From Streptomyces bicolor (GTDB lineage Bacteria; Actinomycetota; Actinomycetes; Streptomycetales; Streptomycetaceae): a stretch of DNA of 32,896 nucleotides. Below the pieces are notes generated by a model. That model saw only the letters and a program-made list of their open reading frames with translations. It did no database searches and had not been told where the DNA came from. Within the stretch, counting starts at the first letter, position 1. Each line of letters begins with the position of its first letter. The stretch is from assembly GCF_000719285.1 (NCBI RefSeq), contig NZ_JOFS01000055.1, positions 1 through 32,896 on the forward strand. The letters are read 5' to 3'. The position numbers and the translations under genes are program-made. Positions 15,215-21,103 of this stretch are shown here, piece after piece.

Positions 15215-16339
15215 ATGCAGTCATTGACCAAGGCCGCGGTCGACCCTGGCCGGTCCGCCCTGTCCGGCCTGGTGGGCAACACCCCACTGCTGCGGGTGTC
15301 GGAGCCGCTGGCTCCTGCCGGACGTGGCTTCTGGGCGAAGCTTGAAGGGTTCAACCCCGGTGGTATCAAGGACCGTCCGGCGCTGCACATGGTGGAGCGG
15401 GCCCGGGCGCGCGGCGACCTGCGGCCCGGCGGACGGATCATCGAGTCCACCAGCGGCACCCTGGGTCTGGGGCTGGCCCTGGCCGGGATGGTGTACGGCC
15501 ACCCGGTCACCCTGGTCACCGATCCGGGCCTGGAGTTGTCCATGACCCGGCTGCTGACGGCGTACGGCGCCCAGGTCAACGTCGTCTCCGAGCCGCATCC
15601 CACGGGCGGCTGGCAGCAGGCCCGACGCGAACGGGTGCAGCGGCTGCTGGAGCAGCACCCGGACTCCTGGTGCCCGGACCAGTACAACAATCCCGACAAC
15701 GTCGCCGCCTACACGCCGCTGGCCCTCGAACTCGCTTCCGAGTTGGGCCACATCGACGTGCTGGTGTGCAGCGTCGGCACCGGCGGCCACTCCGCGGGCG
15801 TCTCCCGGGTCCTGCGCCAGCTCTACCCGGAGCTGACCGTCGTCGGCGTGGACACGACCGGTTCGACGATCTTCGGCCAGCAGGCCAGGCCGCGCCTGAT
15901 GCGCGGCCTCGGTTCCAGCATCTATCCCCGCAACGTCGCCTACGAGAACTTCTCCGAGGTGCACTGGGTCGCCCCGCAAGAGGCGGTGTGGACCTGCCGC
16001 CAACTGGCCGCCTCCCACTACGCCACCGGCGGGTGGAGTGTCGGCGCGGTCGCGATGGTGGCCGGCTGGCTGGCCCGGACCATGTCGGCGGACGCACGGA
16101 TCGTGGCGATCTTCCCCGACGGTCCGCAGCGTTACCTGGGGACGGTCTACGACGACGACTACTGCGCCGCCCACGGCCTGCTGGACTCCCCACCGGCTCC
16201 AGAACCGGAGCTGATCGGCCGCCTGGACGAGAAGGAGGTCACACGCTGGACCAGGTGCACCACCGTGATCGATCCCCTCACCCTGCAAGGAGCTGAGGAC
16301 GCACCTGTCGAGTCCGGGTCCTCGGAGGAGGGCCAGTGA
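15215..16339 (+). CDS. Cysteine-synthase-like PLP enzyme (SbnA/VioB/AesB-type candidate)
   Basis: 374 residues of the fold-type II PLP family. Lys52 in NPGGIKDR is the Schiff-base lysine, STSGT (78-82) is the substrate-carboxylate loop, and [11 protein letters not shown] is the PLP-phosphate loop. The canonical PDSGERYL near the end is replaced by [18 protein letters not shown]. This departs from O-acetylserine sulfhydrylases and is closer to enzymes of secondary metabolism that join an amine to the beta-carbon of serine (for example 2,3-diaminopropionate-forming SbnA). The length exceeds the usual 300-330, with an acidic C-terminal extension. The stop TGA overlaps the ATG of the MFS gene, showing translational coupling. 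The reaction is a prediction; a plain cysteine synthase cannot be excluded. Confidence 0.85.
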   Translation: MQSLTKAAVDPGRSALSGLVGNTPLLRVSEPLAPAGRGFWAKLEGFNPGGIKDRPALHMVERARARGDLRPGGRIIESTSGTLGLGLALAGMVYGHPVTLVTDPGLELSMTRLLTAYGAQVNVVSEPHPTGGWQQARRERVQRLLEQHPDSWCPDQYNNPDNVAAYTPLALELASELGHIDVLVCSVGTGGHSAGVSRVLRQLYPELTVVGVDTTGSTIFGQQARPRLMRGLGSSIYPRNVAYENFSEVHWVAPQEAVWTCRQLAASHYATGGWSVGAVAMVAGWLARTMSADARIVAIFPDGPQRYLGTVYDDDYCAAHGLLDSPPAPEPELIGRLDEKEVTRWTRCTTVIDPLTLQGAEDAPVESGSSEEGQ

Positions 16340-17637
16340 TGGGGCTGCTTACCCAGGTCCGGTCGTACGAACGCAGCGTCCAGCTGTTGATGGTGAACCA
16401 GTTCACCATCAACCTCGGCTTCTACATGCTGATGCCCTATCTGGCCGCCCACCTGTCCGGCACGCTCGGGCTGGCCGGCTGGATCGTCGGACTCGTCCTC
16501 GGCGTACGCAACTTCAGCCAGCAGGGCATGTTCCTGGTAGGCGGCACGCTCGCCGACCGACTCGGCTACAAGCCGATGATCGTCGCCGGATGTGTGCTGC
16601 GCACCCTCGGCTTCGCGACGCTCGGGCTCGTCGACTCACTTCCCGCACTGATCGCCGCCTCCGCCGCCACCGGGCTGGCCGGGGCGCTGTTCAACCCGGC
16701 CGTACGGGCTTACCTCGCGGCCGACTCGGGGGAGCGCAGGGTTGAGGCGTTCGCCCTCTTCAACGTGTTCTACCAAGCCGGCATCCTGCTGGGCCCCCTT
16801 GTCGGAATGGTTCTGACCGGGGTCGACTTCCGCGTGACCTGCCTGGTGGCGGCCGGGATCTTCGCGCTGCTGAGCGCCGTACAGATCCGCGCGCTGCCCG
16901 CCCGGCGGGCCGAGGACGACAAGCGGCAGGAGGGCCACAGTGGTCAGGGCGTCCTCGCCCAGTGGCGCGGCATCCTCGCCAATCGGCCGTTCGTACTGTT
17001 CTCCGTCGCCATGATCGGCTCGTACGTCCTGTCCTTCCAGGTCTATCTGGCGCTGCCACTGGAGGTGCGCCGACTAGGCGGCGACGGGGAGTTCGGTACG
17101 GCGGCGGTCGCGGTGCTCTTCGCCGTGTCCGGGCTGAGCACGATCCTCGGCCAGACGCGGGTGACGGCATGGTGCAAGGCGCGGTACGAGCCCGGGCAGG
17201 CGCTCGTGCGCGGGCTGGCGGCCATGGGCCTGGCCTTCGTGCCCCTGCTGCTGGCCACCGCCGTACCCGTACCGGAGTCCCGGATCGGGCTGTGGCTGCT
17301 CGCGGCGGTGGCGCCGACGCTCGCCGCGTTGCTGCTGGCTGTCGGCACGATGATCGCCTACCCGTTCGAGATGGACACCATCGTCCGGCTCTGCGGTGGC
17401 CGCCTCGTCGCCACCCATTACGGGCTGTACAACACGATCTGCGGCATCGGCATCACCGTCGGGAACCTCGGCACAGGCGCCGCGCTCGACGCCGCCCGTG
17501 CGGCCGGGATGCCCGCGCTGCCGTGGATCACGCTGTGCGCGCTGGGCCTGGCGTGCGCGGCCGCTCTGTACGGTCTGCACCGCACCGGCCGACTGGCGGC
17601 GCAGCCCGCTGCCGAGCCGCTCGCCGCGACCGCCTGA
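16339..17637 (+). CDS. MFS transporter, likely exporter
   Basis: 432 residues with 12 predicted membrane helices in two six-helix bundles joined by a charged loop (ARRAEDDKRQEGHSGQG). The motif-A loop between helices 2 and 3 is GGTLADRLGYKPM, and motif C-like glycines occur in helix 5 (AGILLGPLVGMVLTG). ATG 16339 overlaps the synthase stop as TGATG, with GGAGGAG 8 nt upstream, so the two proteins are made together. The pairing suggests export of the synthase product or a derivative. The substrate cannot be read from sequence. A hairpin terminator follows 32 bp after the stop. Confidence 0.9.
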   Translation: MGLLTQVRSYERSVQLLMVNQFTINLGFYMLMPYLAAHLSGTLGLAGWIVGLVLGVRNFSQQGMFLVGGTLADRLGYKPMIVAGCVLRTLGFATLGLVDSLPALIAASAATGLAGALFNPAVRAYLAADSGERRVEAFALFNVFYQAGILLGPLVGMVLTGVDFRVTCLVAAGIFALLSAVQIRALPARRAEDDKRQEGHSGQGVLAQWRGILANRPFVLFSVAMIGSYVLSFQVYLALPLEVRRLGGDGEFGTAAVAVLFAVSGLSTILGQTRVTAWCKARYEPGQALVRGLAAMGLAFVPLLLATAVPVPESRIGLWLLAAVAPTLAALLLAVGTMIAYPFEMDTIVRLCGGRLVATHYGLYNTICGIGITVGNLGTGAALDAARAAGMPALPWITLCALGLACAAALYGLHRTGRLAAQPAAEPLAATA

Positions 17638-17668
17638 CCCTCCGGTCCGGCCCTCCGGCCCACCGGCC

Positions 17669-17702
17669 CAGGGGCGGGTCACCGCACGGTGCCCCGCCCC
17701 TG
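17669..17702 (+). terminator. Hairpin between the MFS gene and the DUF1015 fragment
   Basis: A 16-bp stem with one mismatch (17669-17684 with 17687-17702; outer arms CAGGGGCGGG/CCCGCCCCTG). It has no T-run. It may end the synthase-MFS transcript or partly attenuate read-through into the gene starting at 17732. Confidence 0.65.
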
Positions 17703-17731
17703 CTGGGCCTGCCTGTTTCCAGGAGCTTTCG

Positions 17732-17947
17732 ATGCCCGCCCCTGTCGTTCCCCTTCTCAAGCCGACCCCGTTGCAACTCCGGCCCTTCCGGGCAGTGCGC
17801 TACGACGCGGACCGTGTCGGCGACCCGTCCGAACTCCTCGCCCCGCCCTACGACGACTTGGACCCAGTCCGGTTCCGCGCGCTCCGACACCACCCGCATC
17901 ACGTGACCCGCCTGCTGTACGCGGACGCGCCGCAGGGCGCCGCCCGC
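17732..17947 (+). pseudogene. DUF1015 family protein, N-terminal fragment
   Basis: ATG 17732 has AGGAG 6 nt upstream, so the start is that of a real gene. The frame reads LQLRPFRAVRYDADRVGDPS ELLAPPYDDLDPVRFRALRH and then HHVTRLL, the conserved N-terminus of DUF1015 proteins, which normally run to about 400 residues. Similarity ends near 17947, 60 bp before the convergent hydrolase ends. The open frame continues only because it runs antisense to that gene. DUF1015 genes often lie by serine-metabolism genes, so the third gene of this small pathway is probably lost here (inference). Confidence 0.75.
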
Positions 17948-18007
17948 ACGTGCGCTGCTGCCACCACCTGTGATGGCGCCACGGGGGTCGGCTTCCGGCA
18001 TGCCCGG

Positions 18008-18907
18008 TCAGAGCAGGAAGTTCAGCAGTGCCTTCGTCGGGTCCTCCGGAACCTCTTCGGCCAGGAAGTGACCGGAGCCGGGGATGACCACTCCGGTGAC
18101 GTCGGTGGCGACCTTGCGCATGTCCTCCGCCGGGGCGGTGCCGGTGCTGTACTCCCCGCCGATCGCCAGGACCGGGATGGTCAGCGGCCCCTCTTTATGC
18201 CAGCGCTGGAACTGCTCGGCGGTCTCGCCGAGTCGGCGGTAGACCTCGAAGCTGGCGTGCCGGGCGGCGGGGTCGCGCAGCACGTCGACGTAGAGGTCCA
18301 CGGCGTGCTGCGGGATGGCATCGGGCCGGGCGGCCTTGGAGGTGAACTGGTGGCCGAAGTAGATCTCCTCGCGGCCGGCCACCATGCGGTCGTTGATGTC
18401 GGCCAGGCTGTTGAAGGCGAAGTGCCACGGGAACTCGTTGGTGACCGGGTCCGACATCAGCGGCGGGGACGGGGAGAAGCCGGGCAGGATCGCCTCGCCG
18501 ACGACGAGGCGGGTGACACGGTCGCGGTGCTTGGCGGCGAGAGCGTGGCCGACGAGCAGGCCGTAGTCGTAGCCGGCGACGGCGAAGCGGTCGTGGCCGA
18601 GGCCGGTCATCAGGGCGGCCATGTCGTCGGCGGCGGTGGCACCGTCGTAGCCGGTGGCGGGCTTGTCGCTGGCGCCGGTGCCGCGGACGTCGGCGGCGAC
18701 GACGGTGAAGTGCTCGGCCAGGGCGGGCATGACCAGGCGCCAGTTGTACCAGAACTGCGGCCAGGCGGGCAGGAGCAGCAGCGCCGGCCCGCTGCCGCCG
18801 ACGATGGCGTGCAGAGTCAGGCCCTCGCTGGTGGTGACGGTGTGGCTGGTGAACGTGTCGGTGAACCCGGTGGGCAGGTTCGGCACGTCGTTGACGGTGA
18901 ACAGCAT
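18008..18907 (-). CDS. Epoxide-hydrolase/dehalogenase-like alpha/beta-hydrolase
   Basis: 299 residues. The nucleophile elbow is GYDYG, with Asp114 rather than Ser, which places it with epoxide hydrolases and haloacetate/haloalkane dehalogenases that act through an aspartyl-ester intermediate. The base is His280 (GSGHFLAEE) and the DVRGTGASDKP turn is typical. The usual HGxP oxyanion motif reads PAWPQFWYNW instead: the proline and following aromatics are kept but HG is not. ATG 18907 is fixed by AGGAGG 8 nt upstream; the open frame further upstream to 18970 is not needed. It faces the TetR stub across a large palindrome (18978-19024) that probably controls it. Substrate unknown. Confidence 0.85.
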   Translation of the reverse strand: MLFTVNDVPNLPTGFTDTFTSHTVTTSEGLTLHAIVGGSGPALLLLPAWPQFWYNWRLVMPALAEHFTVVAADVRGTGASDKPATGYDGATAADDMAALMTGLGHDRFAVAGYDYGLLVGHALAAKHRDRVTRLVVGEAILPGFSPSPPLMSDPVTNEFPWHFAFNSLADINDRMVAGREEIYFGHQFTSKAARPDAIPQHAVDLYVDVLRDPAARHASFEVYRRLGETAEQFQRWHKEGPLTIPVLAIGGEYSTGTAPAEDMRKVATDVTGVVIPGSGHFLAEEVPEDPTKALLNFLL

Positions 18908-18977
18908 GGTGGGGCCTCCTCGTGACGCGATTGCGCCTGGGCATGGGGTGCCTGCGGACAGGAACGTCACGTCGAAA

Positions 18978-19024
18978 CGGATGATGTATCCATTTGAATG
19001 TAGTATAAGTGGATGGTCTATCCG
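18978..19024. promoter_or_regulatory. Nested palindromic operator between hydrolase and TetR stub
   Basis: Two GGAT-N5-ATCC elements (18979-18991 and 19011-19023) are themselves inverted copies of each other (CGGAT-N5-ATCCA and TGGAT-N5-ATCCG). Between them, ATCCATTT (18988-18995) and AAGTGGAT (19007-19014) pair across an 11-bp AT-rich centre. The whole 47 bp is therefore one large inverted repeat containing two small ones 32 bp apart. It lies in an AT-rich island 71-117 bp upstream of the hydrolase start and next to the TetR start, as expected for a TetR-family operator. Confidence 0.65.
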
Positions 19025-19038
19025 GTTATGCTGTGGGT

Positions 19039-19110
19039 GTGATCACGGCACCGGTGCGCAAGGACGCCGCCCGTAACTGGCGGCGCATGGTCGACGTGAC
19101 TCGCGGGCTG
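19039..19110 (+). pseudogene. TetR-family regulator, N-terminal stub
   Basis: GTG 19039 follows TATGCT by 6 nt (probable leaderless start). It reads APVRKDAARNWRRMVDVTRGL, the first helix of a TetR-type DNA-binding domain (RKDAARNWERIVEVAREL type). Similarity ends after 24 codons, before the helix-turn-helix, where a sequence coding on the opposite strand begins. The regulator is lost although its presumed operator and target gene remain. Confidence 0.6.
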
Positions 19111-19112
19111 AG

Positions 19113-19260
19113 CCAGCCGCCGGCCTTCGAGGCCTGCTCCTCCTCCTGGCGCTCGCGTTCGGCCTGTTCTGCCTGCCGCTCCGCCTCGAGCTCCCGGGTC
19201 TTGCAGTCGTCGCACAGGTGCGGGCACGGGTCAATGCCCCGTTCGCCAGGCCATCGCCCT
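19113..19260 (-). pseudogene. Fragment with CxxxCxxC motif and charged helix
   Basis: On the minus strand an open stretch reads GIDPCPHLCDDCKTRELEAE, then RQAEQAERERQEEEQASKAG, ending GGW at the TetR junction. The CPHLCDDC cluster followed by a heptad-like Glu/Arg/Gln-rich helix looks like a genuine protein (zinc-binding knuckle plus coiled coil), of the kind found on actinomycete plasmids and integrative elements. No start codon or ribosome site is visible and it is cut off at 19113. Family not identified. Confidence 0.4.
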
Positions 19261-19362
19261 GAGCCGCGGATCCTTGGCCGGGGTGATCGGAGCCGAGAGC
19301 TCGGGAAAACGGGGCAAAAAGGGATGGAAATGGCTATGCATCCTGTATTGGACTATTCGTGA

Positions 19363-19384
19363 TAGATACGACCTGTGTCACACA
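19363..19384 (+). promoter_or_regulatory. -10 box and palindrome at the 19375 start codon
   Basis: TAGATA (19363-19368) lies exactly 6 nt before GTG 19375, the leaderless arrangement. A perfect odd palindrome, TGTGT-C-ACACA (19374-19384), overlaps the start codon and may be an operator. Confidence 0.45.
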
Positions 19385-20343
19385 TGGAGAATCCGAACAC
19401 TGCGGCTTCGCGTACGGAGCCCTCCCCGGAACGCTCGTTGTTGGCGTCGGTCGTCACCGATCCCGAGCACCTCCCCGAACTCCTCGCCGACTTCGCCGTT
19501 CGCCGCATCGGTCCGGCCGTGCCCGAAGCAATCTCCTCGCTTCGGCGGAACCACCCCGGCGCCACCGAGGCGGAGCTCCGGGCCCGGGTGGTGGCTCGCG
19601 GGCGACGGGCGGTCGTATCGGAGGGATCCATCGTGGGTGGCCCGTTCCTCGTGCTCATTCCCGTCGCGTTCTGCGCGGCGCTGCTCCGCCAGGCACGTAC
19701 GGTCCTGGAGCTGGCGGCCCTCGACGGCCGCGACCCCACGGCGAGCGCCCGCGCCGCCGAACTCCTGGTCGTGCAGGGCGTGTACAAGGACACCCGGCAG
19801 GCGCAGCACGCGCTCGCCCGGATCGAACCTGCTGCCCGCGCACCCGCCCGCCGCCGCAGCCGATGGGCGGCCCTGTGGGACGTCACCCTGCGTATGGCCC
19901 GCCTCTTGGGCCTGCTCACACCAGGCGACGAGAGGCAGGACGCAGGCGGGCGCGTACGCCGGGTCGCCGTCCAGTCCTGGCGGTGGCTGCTCCTCGGCCT
20001 GGTCTTCCTGGTCGGACTGGTCGCCCCCCTCGTCTGGCTCCCGTACATGGCGATGTCCTACCAACGTGCCGACGCCCGTCTGGCAGACCGTGTCCTCGTC
20101 TACTACTTCGCCGACACCACACCCACCCCGCGCCACAAGACCGCCCGCCTCGAACCGGAAGCAGTGGCGGCCGCACTCCGCGCACTCCTCTCTCTCCTCG
20201 TGCCGATCGCCCTGGCCGTCGGGACCTTCCTCGCGGGCCTGCGCATCGCCGACAGCAGCTGGCCGGTCCTCGGCATCGCCCTGGCCCTTGCGTCCGCCGC
20301 GGTCGGCGCGCTCTGGTACCGGCGCCGCCACAGGCCCCTTTGA
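19375..20343 (+). CDS. Hypothetical membrane protein
   Basis: 322 residues from GTG 19375 (ATG 19384 is an alternative). A soluble N-terminus (PERSLLASVVTDPEHLPELL ADFAVRRIG, about 1-85) is followed by a first hydrophobic segment (GGPFLVLIPVAFCAALL), a helical cytoplasmic-type region rich in Ala/Arg (LELAALDGRDPTASARAAELLVVQGVYKD), and three more membrane helices (LLLGLVFLVGLVAPLVWLPY, LLSLLVPIALAVGTFLAGL, VLGIALALASAAVGALWY). The tail is basic (RRRHRPL). No enzymatic motif or family recognised. Monocistronic, with no obvious partner; the neighbours on both sides are gene fragments. Confidence 0.7.
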   Translation: MSHMENPNTAASRTEPSPERSLLASVVTDPEHLPELLADFAVRRIGPAVPEAISSLRRNHPGATEAELRARVVARGRRAVVSEGSIVGGPFLVLIPVAFCAALLRQARTVLELAALDGRDPTASARAAELLVVQGVYKDTRQAQHALARIEPAARAPARRRSRWAALWDVTLRMARLLGLLTPGDERQDAGGRVRRVAVQSWRWLLLGLVFLVGLVAPLVWLPYMAMSYQRADARLADRVLVYYFADTTPTPRHKTARLEPEAVAAALRALLSLLVPIALAVGTFLAGLRIADSSWPVLGIALALASAAVGALWYRRRHRPL

Positions 20344-20777
20344 CCGTGAGGCGAATCCCTGCTGACGTCCCCGCTCTCCCCACGACCGTACGGTCCATCC
20401 GCGCCCCTTCCGCTGCGCCGACCTGAAACCCGAGTCGTCGTCAGAGCCAGCCGGCGAGAGTGACCAGCCCGCGGTGTACCAGTGGCTCAACGAAGGGATT
20501 GGGTTGGAGAGAAGGCCGTAGTCCATCTCCGCCGATGTCCATGCGCCATGGCGTACGTCGGTGGTCGAGGAGCCGAATGTCGGCGACCGAGTCGACGACC
20601 GAGGCGCCTTACGTCCGATGCGACCAAGAGCCTGTCGGCATTGATCGAGGAGATGAGCGAGGACAGGCCATCTGCCTGATCTGACCGGATGACCGGAAGC
20701 CGGTGGCTGCGCGGTGGGAAACGATCAACCTCTACGCGGGAAACGATCTCTGTGGCTCACGGCTAGGCGCTGACCAG
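20344..20777. other. Intergenic stretch, no gene identified
   Basis: About 430 bp with scattered short frames. One ends SDATKSLSALIEEMSEDRPSA (stop near 20679) and another reads PAVYQWLNEGIGLERRP (stop near 20520). Both look like tails of lost genes but lack starts or ribosome sites and could not be assigned. Confidence 0.35.
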
Positions 20778-21033
20778 GTCCTCGACCCGGGCAGGACCAC
20801 CACCCGCGAACTCGTCCAGGACCACCTGTCCGGCGCGAAGCTCGTCAAGGCGTTCAACAACATCAGCGACCATCACATCCTCACCCTCGCCCGCCCCGCA
20901 GGCGCAGCTGACCGCACCGCCCTGCCCATCGCCGGCGAGGACCCCCAAGCCAAGACCAGTGCCGCCGACCTGATCAGCCGGCTGGGTTTCGACACCGTCG
21001 ACGTCGGCCCTACGACCGAAAGCTGGCGCTTCG
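20778..21033 (+). pseudogene. F420-dependent NADP reductase family protein, middle-to-C-terminal fragment
   Basis: In one frame: RTTTRELVQDHLSGAKLVKA, FNNISDHHILTLARPAGAAD, RTALPIAGEDPQAK and LGFDTVDVGPTTESWRFEP. This matches the second half of the NAD(P)-binding fold of the coenzyme-F420-dependent NADP oxidoreductase (NADPH:F420) family, including the VKAFN and ALPIAGDD motifs. The nucleotide-binding GxGxxG start is absent and the end is cut at ESWRFEP, where a rhamnosidase begins within about 10 bp in another frame. Confidence 0.75.
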
Positions 21034-21103
21034 AGCCGCGCGGCACGGGGCGAAGATCCTCAAGGCCCGCCTGTACCTGTCGGGGGTCGGCCTCCACCAC
21101 GCC

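Noticed and set aside
17396..18925. 509-codon plus-strand frame
   Set aside because: Only its part from ATG 17732 to about 17947 (the DUF1015 fragment) is gene-like. The rest is the MFS gene in another frame and the antisense of the hydrolase.
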